64,000 nucleotides of DNA from Kordia zhangzhouensis (GTDB lineage: Bacteria; Bacteroidota; Bacteroidia; Flavobacteriales; Flavobacteriaceae): assembly GCF_001005305.1 (NCBI RefSeq), contig NZ_LBMH01000006.1, forward strand, positions 248,001 through 312,000, written 5' to 3'. This document shows positions 7,934 through 15,195 of the stretch, piece after piece. The first letter of the stretch is position 1. Every line of letters starts with the position of its first letter. Under the pieces are notes generated by a model, which was not told where the DNA came from, did not search any database, and saw only the letters and a program-made list of their open reading frames with translations. The translations under genes were made by a program, and so were the position numbers.

Positions 7934-8995
7934 TTAGAGCCACTTTTTACGTTTGAAGAAATAAAACATAATTAGTGCTATTACAATCATAAATCCCCAC
8001 ATTACAAAGTATCCATATTTGTATTGTAGTTCTGGCACATATTCAAAATTAGTTCCGTAAATACCTGCTATGAATGTTAGTGGAATAAAAAGCACTGAAA
8101 ATATAGTCAGTACTTTCATCACATCATTAAGTCTAGAACTAATGGTTGTATGATATATATTGAGCTGATCGGATAAGATTTCTCGATAACTATCTGAAGC
8201 TTCAATTGCCTGATTGATGTTTGCTAATAATTCCTTGTAATGTACTTCATTTTTTTCTTCAATAAAGTCAGACTCCATTTTAGAAAGGTTGATAAACATT
8301 TCTTTAGCAGGATTTATGTTTTTACGTAAAAAATTTAGTTCTTTTTTTAGCTTGTTTATTTCCTTAAGTACATTTTTACTAGGCTTATTGAGAAGTTTTT
8401 CTTCTAAATCTTCAATTTTATCTCCAAGATCTCCAATGATATAAATGTAATTATCGATTACGATATCTAACAAAGCATACATTAAATAATCTGTTCCTGC
8501 CGTGATGATTCGTTTTTTATTGCGGATGCGTTCACGGACTGGTTCAAAAACATCGCCTGTGCGTTCTTGAAAAGAGATGAGTACAGACTTGGTAAGTATC
8601 AAACTAAGGTTTTCAACAGAAATGGTTCCTGTTTTTTCATCTAGCATGAGCATTTTTACAGAAATAGCCATGCAATTATCGTACTCGTACGATTTTGGTC
8701 TTGCTTGCGTATCCATTACATCAGCGAGAATCAATTTGTCCAATTGAAATGCCAATGCAATGTTTTTTAAAGCATCTGGATTGTGCAATCCGTCGATATT
8801 GAACCAAGAAACAGAATCGCGTTCTCGATATTTTATAGCTTCTTTCGTTTTGGAGATATTGATTTCTTCAAAATGATTTTCGCTATAATCAATAATGCGC
8901 AGCAATACATTTTCTATTTTCTTTTCACCTCTGAAAAAGAGTTCATCTGGAGCTCGTCCTATTTCGTGTTTACTTTTGTTTGTAAATCGTGCCAT
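7934..8995 (-). CDS. corA: CorA-family divalent cation transporter with a GTN signature
   Basis: 353 residues. A large cytosolic helical domain is followed by a long stalk (about 190-285) and two C-terminal membrane helices (about 290-311 and 328-347) ending in the basic tail KRKKWL, all typical of CorA. The pore-mouth motif, normally YGMNF, reads YGTNF here (G314, T315, N316). The codon is ACT. GMN is nearly invariant in Mg/Co transporters, whereas the zinc-transporting relatives (ZntB) carry GIN or similar, so the ion could differ. The loop EYVPELQYKYGY follows normally. The gene is alone: 135 bp separate its end from the ECF-controlled operon to its left, and I find no ECF motif before it. 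Confidence 0.9.
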   Translation of the reverse strand: MARFTNKSKHEIGRAPDELFFRGEKKIENVLLRIIDYSENHFEEINISKTKEAIKYRERDSVSWFNIDGLHNPDALKNIALAFQLDKLILADVMDTQARPKSYEYDNCMAISVKMLMLDEKTGTISVENLSLILTKSVLISFQERTGDVFEPVRERIRNKKRIITAGTDYLMYALLDIVIDNYIYIIGDLGDKIEDLEEKLLNKPSKNVLKEINKLKKELNFLRKNINPAKEMFINLSKMESDFIEEKNEVHYKELLANINQAIEASDSYREILSDQLNIYHTTISSRLNDVMKVLTIFSVLFIPLTFIAGIYGTNFEYVPELQYKYGYFVMWGFMIVIALIMFYFFKRKKWL

Positions 8996-9147
8996 GTAGC
9001 ATCTTTTTCATTGTTGATAAAACAAGCATGAGCAATGAAGTTATTTCACTAAACTCTGCTTATAAACTTGCCAAAGAACTGTTCTTCTGATAAAAAAGAA
9101 ACTCAACAAGTCTTGCTGGATTACTAAATTAAAAAAAATATTGTGCT

Positions 9148-9432
9148 TTAGAATTGAAATTTCAGGTCATCTGTAATTTCTCTCAACAGTTTTTCAAAAG
9201 CTTGATGTGTATATTTTACTTTTTTCTGTTCTTCAGAGAGATGTTGATCTTCATTTTTCTCTAATATCATCAAACTTTTCACATGTTCAAAATACGCTTC
9301 TTCTTTTTGAGAAATAAAAGAATGTAATTGATTTTCTGAAGAAAGTACACTTCTTTCAGGTGCATGATAATACGATAAGTAATCATCAATATCACTAAAA
9401 ACTCTATTTGAAGGAATGGCTCTTTTGGTCAT
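9148..9432 (-). CDS. Small helical protein of unknown function
   Basis: 94 residues, no signal peptide or membrane segment, not recognised. Composition (many Glu, Lys, Gln, Leu, few Gly or Pro after residue 25) predicts long amphipathic helices from about 34 to 90. The start ATG overlaps the stop of the 60-residue gene by 4 bp (ATGA), so translation is coupled. Together they form a two-gene unit behind ECF-type promoter site D. Its position just downstream of an ECF sigma gene would suit a regulator of that sigma factor, but there is no recognisable anti-sigma motif. Confidence 0.65.
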   Translation of the reverse strand: MTKRAIPSNRVFSDIDDYLSYYHAPERSVLSSENQLHSFISQKEEAYFEHVKSLMILEKNEDQHLSEEQKKVKYTHQAFEKLLREITDDLKFQF

Positions 9433-9611
9433 TCTTGCTTGTCTTCATCAAGTTTTATCTCGTTAAAAAAGCTTTCATCATTATCGACACATGAAAATTG
9501 GTTCGCACTTGACGTCATTTTGTTGACTTCATACATGACAACTTCCTTTAGGTCTTCGGGCACTTCTTTTAACGGTATTCCTATATATTTAAAAGGGTTT
9601 TCTTTTTCCAT
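9429..9611 (-). CDS. Small protein sharing an N-terminal motif with its 38-residue neighbour
   Basis: 60 residues, not recognised. Its start (M-E-K-E-N-P-F-K-Y-I, then VPEDLKE) matches the 38-residue protein encoded at 9701-9817 (M-N-E-Q-N-P-F-K-K-I, then PPEDLKQ), so the two are short paralogues. The rest is acidic and polar with one Cys. Small soluble proteins with a similar beginning are common right after flavobacterial ECF sigma genes; this is from memory. It lies 28 bp downstream of ECF-type promoter site D and overlaps the 94-residue gene by 4 bp. Feedback on the sigma factor is one possible role. Confidence 0.65.
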   Translation of the reverse strand: MEKENPFKYIGIPLKEVPEDLKEVVMYEVNKMTSSANQFSCVDNDESFFNEIKLDEDKQE

Positions 9612-9638
9612 ATACCCTAAAAATTTTAAATTATCATA

Positions 9639-9666
9639 TAAGACACCAAAAGAAAGGTTGCGTCAC
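9639..9666 (-). promoter_or_regulatory. ECF-type promoter, site D
   Basis: Minus strand GTGACG (9666-9661), then GTCTTA (9644-9639), with 17 bp between GTGAC and GTCTTA. The -10 element is 28 bp before the ATG at 9611. It lies between the 38-residue and 60-residue genes and would uncouple the small-protein pair from the sigma operon. Confidence 0.65.
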
Positions 9667-9700
9667 ATTGTACTAATTGCATGTTGTTTGCACTTCTGTT

Positions 9701-9817
9701 TTATGCTTCGTCGTTTTCTTCAATGTTTTCTTTAATCTCTTGAAGAATATCCTGTTTCAAATCTTCTGGAGGTTTGATTTCAGTTTCAATTTTCTTGAAA
9801 GGATTTTGTTCATTCAT
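9701..9817 (-). CDS. 38-residue protein translationally coupled to the ECF sigma gene
   Basis: A short open frame of 38 residues, ATG at 9815-9817 and TAA at 9701-9703. It overlaps the last 8 bp of the sigma factor gene, so it is in position to be translated from the same message. It is highly acidic and charged (M-N-E-Q-N-P-F-K-K-I, PPEDLKQDI, ending ENDEA) and has no membrane segment. Its first 24 residues match the 60-residue protein at 9429-9611, which argues that both are real. A role in controlling the sigma factor is plausible from position only. Confidence 0.6.
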   Translation of the reverse strand: MNEQNPFKKIETEIKPPEDLKQDILQEIKENIEENDEA

Positions 9818-10424
9818 TTTCTTGCAATTTTTGGTACACTTTAATCAGTTTAATACGCGCTCTTTTAAGTCGCATTTTCACAGCGCTTTCATTAATATGC
9901 AATAGGTTTTGTAGTTCTTTCACAGAGATATCATCTTGATATTTGAGCAATAATAAGGCTTTGTCGGCAGGTTCAATAAGATCAATTGCTTTTTCCAAAC
10001 CTGATACTTTCAGTTCAAATAAATCTTCTTCATCTACATCATCCACTTGTGTCAAATGTTTTTCGTTTTTATTTAGTTTTTCCCAACGTTCACCTAGTTT
10101 TTTACCTGTTTCTCTTTTTTTATAGTTCACCAAAAAATTATAGGTAAAAGAGTACAACCAAGTTGAAAACTTTGATCGTCCTTGGTATTTGTGAAGTTGT
10201 ACGAATAGTTTTAGAAAAATATCTTGTGTTAAATCTTGAGCCTCATCCGAATCTTCAGCAAAGCTATAACACTTATTGTATATTTTTTTACCATATCGAT
10301 CATACAATATCCCAAAAAGTGAAGGATCGTTTGTTTCAACGATGCGTTTTATCAACTCTTCGTCGGATAATAATCTTTTCTCTTTTTCGAGAGATGCACT
10401 AAATAAAATAATCATTCTTTTCAT
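9810..10424 (-). CDS. ECF RNA polymerase sigma factor
   Basis: 204 residues. Region 2 is seen at about 33-105, with DRYGKKIYNKCYSFAEDSDE and the AQDLTQDIFLKLF helix, and a region 2.3/2.4-type FSTWLYSFTYNFLVNYKKR. An acidic linker (VDDVDEEDL) leads to region 4 (about 145-200), whose helix-turn-helix is ISVKELQNLLHINESAVKMRLKRAR. The length is normal for an ECF factor. The first in-frame Met is used; a Met at residue 4 is an alternative. No classical membrane anti-sigma gene follows. Instead a 38-residue gene overlaps the 3' end. Five matching GTGAC/GTCTTA promoters within 10 kb surround this gene, so it is the obvious candidate to read them. I do not see that motif upstream of its own start. 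Confidence 0.92.
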   Translation of the reverse strand: MKRMIILFSASLEKEKRLLSDEELIKRIVETNDPSLFGILYDRYGKKIYNKCYSFAEDSDEAQDLTQDIFLKLFVQLHKYQGRSKFSTWLYSFTYNFLVNYKKRETGKKLGERWEKLNKNEKHLTQVDDVDEEDLFELKVSGLEKAIDLIEPADKALLLLKYQDDISVKELQNLLHINESAVKMRLKRARIKLIKVYQKLQENE

Positions 10425-10602
10425 TTTACGGTCTATAGACTCTTCATGTAATTAGCGACCTAAAAGATAAAAATTTGCTACTTCCCTACAAAGAGAATTG
10501 TTTCGTAAAATTTTATTTACGTATACAACTCCCCATAAATCTACTGAAAACAAGAACATTAACAATGTATCAACTTTTTTTCAAAAAAAATTAAATCATT
10601 GA

Positions 10603-10629
10603 GTGACTTTTTAGTTTTATGGTGTCTTA
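10603..10629 (+). promoter_or_regulatory. ECF-type promoter, site E
   Basis: GTGAC (10603-10607), 16 bp, GTCTTA (10624-10629) on the plus strand, 41 bp before the ATG of the Lys/Ala-rich gene at 10670. This is the only rightward copy of the motif; it points away from the sigma gene. Confidence 0.65.
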
Positions 10630-10669
10630 ATGTAAAAAATTATTATCAACAATTTTAAAACCAAACAAA

Positions 10670-10831
10670 ATGGGAGTAGCAAAAACAAGTAAGGCAAGCG
10701 ATGCACGAAAAAAAGCAGAAGAGCAAAAAGCAAAAAAGAAAGCTGCTAGAGAAACGAAGGCAAAATCTGTTGTTACTAAATCTAACAAGAAAGGACCTTC
10801 TTTAGTTTCTCAATCGAAGAAGAAAAAATAA
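10670..10831 (+). CDS. Lys/Ala-rich basic 53-residue protein
   Basis: 53 residues from ATG 10670 to TAA 10829-10831. About a third of the residues are Lys, with many Ala, a few Arg and Glu, no Cys, Trp, Tyr or Phe and no hydrophobic core, ending in SKKKK. The N-terminal half (KASDARKKAEEQKAKKKAA) would be a highly charged helix. Such proteins can bind nucleic acid or polyanions, like small histone-H1-like or ribosome-associated proteins, but no family is recognised. Coding status rests on a clean frame between an ECF-type promoter (site E) and a good terminator at 10872-10915. Confidence 0.7.
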   Translation: MGVAKTSKASDARKKAEEQKAKKKAARETKAKSVVTKSNKKGPSLVSQSKKKK

Positions 10832-10871
10832 TAGTGTATTTTAAACAACACTATATACTTACTATAATTTA

Positions 10872-10915
10872 AAATCTCAGTAAAGAATATTTCTTTTCTG
10901 GGATTTCTTTTTTTT
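10872..10915 (+). terminator. Intrinsic terminator of the Lys/Ala-rich gene
   Basis: AAATCTCAG (10872-10880) pairs with CTGGGATTT (10898-10906), with one G-T pair, followed by an 8-T run (10908-10915). Confidence 0.8.
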
Positions 10916-10933
10916 AACTTGTACCTGTTGTTA

Positions 10934-10947
10934 AGTGATATATCACT
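10934..10947. promoter_or_regulatory. 14-bp perfect palindrome upstream of the TerC-family gene
   Basis: AGTGATATATCACT, 22 bp before the ATG at 10969. It could be an operator for a dimeric repressor or an mRNA leader hairpin. No T tract follows. Confidence 0.35.
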
Positions 10948-10968
10948 AATTTGAAAATAATTTTACTT

Positions 10969-11925
10969 ATGGAAAATAGTTTACCTTGGATTGTCCTTTT
11001 TGTATATGTAGCTTTATTGTTGTGTATTGACTTTTTTATTTTACACAAAAAAAATAAGCCTGTTAGTTCTAAAAAGGCACTATACGAAACTATTTTTTTT
11101 ATTAGTAATGCAATACTTTTTGGCGGCATTCTGTATTGGTTTTATCAAAATGATTTGGTTGCCAATCCTAACCATTTAACTCCTTTAGATAGTATTATTA
11201 AGTACTATACGGGCTACATTATTGAACTTTCCTTGAGTGTAGACAATTTATTTGTGATTGCGATTATTTTTTTAGGGTATAAAATTCCGAGTCAGTACCA
11301 ACATAGACTTTTATTTTTAGGAATTTTAGGTGCTATTGTTTTTAGAGCTATTTTAATTGGTGTAGGTCTCATTCTTATCAATAAGCTACATCATATCACA
11401 ATTGTATTTGGATTGTTTTTATTGTATACTGCTTTTAAGATGTTAAAGAAAGAGGAGCAACAACCTCAATTTAATGAGAATAAAGGATTTGCAAAATATT
11501 TTAATATTTCGAATACTTTAGACAATGGTCACTTTACAACTATAGTGAATGGGAAAAGAGTTTTTACTGCACTTTTTGGAGCATTGTTGACGATTGAATT
11601 TACAGATCTTTTATTTGCATTAGATAGTATTCCTGCCATATTTGCAGTTACTAAAGATCCTTTCATTGTTTTTAGTTCCAATATTTTTGCCATTATGGGA
11701 TTAAGATCTCTGTACTTTTTCTTAGCAAATCTTTTAGAGAAGTTTAGCTATTTAAAGTATAGTGTTTTTGCAATTTTAATCTTTGTTTCTCTCAAACTCA
11801 TGGTTGCTAATTGGTTTGAAATTCCTGAATGGTTCTCTTTGTTATTTATTGGAATTTCTTTAGCTATGGGAATATGGATTTCAATACTAAAAATGAAAGA
11901 AGATTCTAAGGAAATAGAGAATTAG
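10969..11925 (+). CDS. TerC-family integral membrane protein (Alx/MntP-like ion exporter)
   Basis: 318 residues from the ATG at 10969. A TTG at 10951 would add six residues but is a poor choice. Eight to nine membrane segments. The TerC signature acidic residues in helices are visible: LSLSVDNLFVIAIIF (about 84-98) and ALLTIEFTDLLFALDSIPAIFAVTKDPF (second repeat), where Asp in SVDNLF and LDSIPA are characteristic. Family members such as Alx and YceF export manganese in some bacteria; others relate to tellurite or pH stress. The gene follows a terminator, so it is probably transcribed on its own from a promoter near the palindrome at 10934-10947. Confidence 0.88.
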   Translation: MENSLPWIVLFVYVALLLCIDFFILHKKNKPVSSKKALYETIFFISNAILFGGILYWFYQNDLVANPNHLTPLDSIIKYYTGYIIELSLSVDNLFVIAIIFLGYKIPSQYQHRLLFLGILGAIVFRAILIGVGLILINKLHHITIVFGLFLLYTAFKMLKKEEQQPQFNENKGFAKYFNISNTLDNGHFTTIVNGKRVFTALFGALLTIEFTDLLFALDSIPAIFAVTKDPFIVFSSNIFAIMGLRSLYFFLANLLEKFSYLKYSVFAILIFVSLKLMVANWFEIPEWFSLLFIGISLAMGIWISILKMKEDSKEIEN

Positions 11926-12056
11926 TGATGTATTGACAGGACTTCAAACCTAAATAATAGTTTACAAAAGACTTTCTTTATACTTCTCTTGGCAATACAC
12001 TTGTAGATTTGAAATTTATACGAAAAATATAACACAACATTCCTACTTCTTTGTAT

Positions 12057-13196
12057 TTATGGTTCTTGGTAATACGTAATTTCAAAAGTTATTTCCTCTT
12101 CTAATTCTTTTTTCCCATCAGTTAGTGTATACTGACGAATTATTTTAGGATTTCCTTTGTCGTCATATAAATACGCATATTCTACCGATTTAACATTAGG
12201 TTCGTCTTCTTGAGTGGTTTGCAAGTTTCCTATTACTTTATGCAAACGGTTTGCTTTGTCATAAACAAGCGTATATTTAGATTGACTATCACCAGCAATA
12301 ATTTGGTATGTTTTTAACTGGCCAGAAGCTGTGTATGTATAAGTTCCTGTTTGAATTTTGTCTTCTTCTGCTTTTGACAGTTTTGAATAATCAATACCAT
12401 CCATCAAATAATTATTACTGTACTCGCCTTCATGATATCGACTATAAGTTGTTTGATATTTCAGAAGTTGTTTTTTAGCAGTATATGTGTATGAAATCGT
12501 TTCAGTATTAATACTTTCATCATATTTACTGTATATCTTTTTTTCTTTTGGCAATCCATTTGTATAGCTTATTTTTTCTAAAGCACGATCTACAAACTGA
12601 CTTTTCCAAATAGTTACTGTTCCATCTTCATCATACGATTCCGAAAGTATGCTCTCCATATAACGTATTTGAGTTAGTTTGCCAGCGTTGTTATACGTAT
12701 AAGAAATGCTATCATTGGCATTGTAAAAAGTGACTAAACGGTCTTTTTCGTATATATAATAATCGTTAGGATCTAAAAACTCTTGCGCATAATCTGTACT
12801 CGCTGCAAATTCTTTTTTTAAAATTTTGATAGTCTGAGTTCCTTTTTTCTTTACTGTAAACTTTGGAGTTTTTAAATACTCTGTTTCTTCAGCACTTTCT
12901 TCCACACCATACCAATAAAACCGTTCAATTGATTTTTCTAGTTTTTGTTGTTTATTCATGTAAAAGGTTTCTATGGAACCAACCATTAGGGCTTCTTCTT
13001 CATGTGATTGCTTTATAGTTTTTACAACCTTTTTAACCTTTCCATAAAATTTTTCAGGATTTGAAATTTGTTCATTCTCCAAATATGCATAAAAATTATT
13101 CTCTGGCGATTCCAATCGTGGGAGTTCAATCTTTTGCGCATTTACTTTCACAAAAGTGACACACAGAAAGAATAATAGTGCAAGTTTATCATTCAT
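12057..13196 (-). CDS. Secreted YD-repeat-like protein of unknown function
   Basis: 379 residues with an N-terminal signal peptide (about 1-20, ending VNAQ). The mature part is rich in Tyr, Lys, Thr and Glu and contains repeated short beta units of the type Y-T-Y-N-x-x-G-K-L-T-x-I (about 165-177), ISYTYTAKKQLLKYQ, TYTYTASGQLKTYQI and LVYDKANRLHKVIGN, which resemble YD (RHS-like) repeats. Such flavobacterial proteins are usually extracytoplasmic and uncharacterised. There is no type IX sorting domain or lipobox, so it is probably periplasmic. It is flanked by gaps of about 130 and 360 bp and looks monocistronic. Confidence 0.75.
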   Translation of the reverse strand: MNDKLALLFFLCVTFVKVNAQKIELPRLESPENNFYAYLENEQISNPEKFYGKVKKVVKTIKQSHEEEALMVGSIETFYMNKQQKLEKSIERFYWYGVEESAEETEYLKTPKFTVKKKGTQTIKILKKEFAASTDYAQEFLDPNDYYIYEKDRLVTFYNANDSISYTYNNAGKLTQIRYMESILSESYDEDGTVTIWKSQFVDRALEKISYTNGLPKEKKIYSKYDESINTETISYTYTAKKQLLKYQTTYSRYHEGEYSNNYLMDGIDYSKLSKAEEDKIQTGTYTYTASGQLKTYQIIAGDSQSKYTLVYDKANRLHKVIGNLQTTQEDEPNVKSVEYAYLYDDKGNPKIIRQYTLTDGKKELEEEITFEITYYQEP

Positions 13197-13554
13197 AAAA
13201 AAAATGTTAGCCTGTTGAAAACAAAGGCAATATACAGATGAATTAGTGATTTTTTTAATTTATTTAGATAGATTTTTTGTCTTTTAGAAAAATACTTTGC
13301 TTCCTCAAAAACTTGATTTGCAAATCGATTGCTTGTTTTTTGGCTAAAATTGTAAATTTCTACTAATGAACACTTTATTTTTATTTTTGCAATAAAAACA
13401 GATGTACTTTTATTCTTAAAAGTTTTAATTTCTGTTTCTTAAAAAGTAATAAAGGTTTCCATATAGCCTCGTTAGTCATAAAAAATTCTCTAATTAGCTG
13501 CGTTTCTACACTCTTCCTACAGTATTATTTGATACTGCATTGCCAAAACATAAT
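13197..13554. other. 358-bp AT-rich intergenic region, no gene seen
   Basis: I see no open frame, tRNA-like fold or convincing hairpin. It must contain the promoter of the leftward gene starting at 13196, but I find no clear TAnnTTTG element. A short AAATCGATTG segment near 13320 is the only partly symmetric sequence. Confidence 0.5.
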
Positions 13555-14133
13555 TTATTTATGACGATTTTTTTTAGCTTTTCGCATCCGTTTAGGTCCG
13601 TACCAAAGCCAAAAACCTGTAATAGTAAACATGAGAAGAGATAAGCCCATTATACTAGAATAGATCAATTTGAACTGACCAGAAGTTCCTGCATAGTAAT
13701 CTAGAATTGAACCATCATGAATTTTTTCAATTAAGTCAGACTTTCGATGTCCAATAGATAATACTTTTCCTGTGGCTCCATCAAGTTGAATTCCCCAAAA
13801 ATGATCTTTAAATACAAATTTGACAATGCCTTTGTGTTTTCTAATGTCAATTCTATCGAGTTTTGTTGACAATTCAGTGGAAATTGAATCATGTAAAGTT
13901 TGAAATGCTATAGTTTGTAAACTGTCCACAGACAACCAATCTTTAAGCGTTGTAGAAGTTCCTTTTGCTGAATTTGGAAGAATATAACCGTTGCTATTTT
14001 TTTTCCACCCCAACAATGTTCCTGATATCGCCATAAAAAAGAAGCACACACACAAAAACACTCCCATTGTACGGTGAATACTTCTTGATATTCTTAATAT
14101 TTTCGCCTGTTTTCTTCGCTTGGTATCTGGCAT
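13555..14133 (-). CDS. PepSY-associated membrane protein
   Basis: 192 residues. Two membrane helices: one at about 20-45 (MGVFLCVCFFFMAISGTLLG), preceded by the basic RISRSIHR segment, and one at about 158-178 (IMGLSLLMFTITGFWLWYG) followed by a basic tail. The part in between (about 50-150) is periplasmic and includes GIQLDGATGKVLSIGHR, typical of a PepSY domain. This is the compact form of the PepSY-TM family, which is often linked to iron-siderophore reduction or metal handling. Neighbours give no further hint. It lies alone between intergenic gaps. Confidence 0.82.
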   Translation of the reverse strand: MPDTKRRKQAKILRISRSIHRTMGVFLCVCFFFMAISGTLLGWKKNSNGYILPNSAKGTSTTLKDWLSVDSLQTIAFQTLHDSISTELSTKLDRIDIRKHKGIVKFVFKDHFWGIQLDGATGKVLSIGHRKSDLIEKIHDGSILDYYAGTSGQFKLIYSSIMGLSLLMFTITGFWLWYGPKRMRKAKKNRHK

Positions 14134-14284
14134 TTGCAGCAGTCATTATGCAGTATATATTGATAAATACATTTCACAGCGACGCAAGATAGATAAAAAC
14201 ATTAGTGCAAAAGAATAAGATTATGTTAAAGTAATAGCGCAATACAACTAGCTTAGATTGTAGTTGAAAAGCTCTATAGATATA

Positions 14285-14971
14285 CTAAATTATTTCTGAA
14301 TTTAATCGTTCTTCTACAATTTCACCATTTTTTTTATAAACATAGAAAGAATGATTTTTTTCATTGAGAGATATTGATTTAACAGCTTTTCCATCTTCAA
14401 ATAAGATTCCCGAAAGATCATCACACGCATATCCATCCGTTAATATTCCATTGGCGATATTATGGTGAAATAAAGGTCGGCGTGATGCTTCTGAATGGTA
14501 ATGCGGACAATGACTATATGGCAAAAAATTAAACCCTTCTACAAATGTGAGTTGTTTTGGTCGTGAATCAGTAAATCCACCATTAAACCAACACAGCGAG
14601 CCTGCACTTCCGCCTGCTAAAATGATGCCTTTTTTATAAGCCTTCATTAACGCTTTGTCAATTTCGTGAGCTTTTAGCAAAGTCATCATATTGAGCGTGT
14701 TGCCACCACCAACAATAATAGCGTCCATTTCTAATAAATAGTCTTCAAAATCCCAGTCTTGCGAACTGGAACTAATCCATACTTTTAATACGTGTGGTTC
14801 TACATCCAAATCATGACAGAGTTCATACCAATAGTTAATGTACCATAGTGCATCGCCTGTGGCTGTTGGCAAAAAACAAATTCGTGGTTTTTCTTTTTTA
14901 GTAAGTGTTGCGGTGTATTTTACAAATTCACGATTTACTTGTCCGCCATAAATAAATAGAGTTGGTTTCAT
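14285..14971 (-). CDS. Peptidase family S51 protein (dipeptidase E/cyanophycinase-like)
   Basis: 228 residues, cytosolic. The nucleophile motif GGSAGSLCWF (Ser in G-x-S-A-G) and the preceding IIVGGGNTLNMM loop are those of S51 peptidases, as are the FLPTATGD stretch near the start and SHCPHYHSE in the second half. Dipeptidase E cleaves Asp-X dipeptides; cyanophycinases of the same clan cleave beta-Asp-Arg. The length matches dipeptidase E (about 230). It is a single gene with a 224-bp upstream gap. It could in principle act on acidic dipeptides together with the epimerase at 2276-3334, but nothing links them in the sequence. Confidence 0.85.
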   Translation of the reverse strand: MKPTLFIYGGQVNREFVKYTATLTKKEKPRICFLPTATGDALWYINYWYELCHDLDVEPHVLKVWISSSSQDWDFEDYLLEMDAIIVGGGNTLNMMTLLKAHEIDKALMKAYKKGIILAGGSAGSLCWFNGGFTDSRPKQLTFVEGFNFLPYSHCPHYHSEASRRPLFHHNIANGILTDGYACDDLSGILFEDGKAVKSISLNEKNHSFYVYKKNGEIVEERLNSEII

Positions 14972-15166
14972 GGTTGGGTTGTTATTGGTTTTAAGTTTTT
15001 AGATTATACACAATATGTTAAAAATAAATTCAAAACAATGCGATTAACCTATTTGTAACTATATTTTTGTTTATAATGGTAAGATATAGATTTTTTAATT
15101 CTGTAGAGACACTTACTATTCACAATTTTTGCCCAGTAAGTTTATGTTTTTTTAATAAAAAGACAT

Positions 15167-15191
15167 AAAAAAAGCGACGTACACGCCGCTT
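15167..15191 (-). terminator. Intrinsic terminator downstream of obg
   Basis: Read leftward, AAGCG...CGCTT forms a stem (15172-15191, one mismatch, short loop) followed by seven T residues on the minus strand. It lies 5 bp after the obg stop codon. Confidence 0.75.
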
Positions 15192-15195
15192 GTTT

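Noticed and set aside
681-11925. TerB-like and TerC-like genes as a tellurite resistance operon
   Set aside because: They are 9.8 kb apart, on opposite strands, with separate promoters; TerD, TerA or TerZ relatives are absent.
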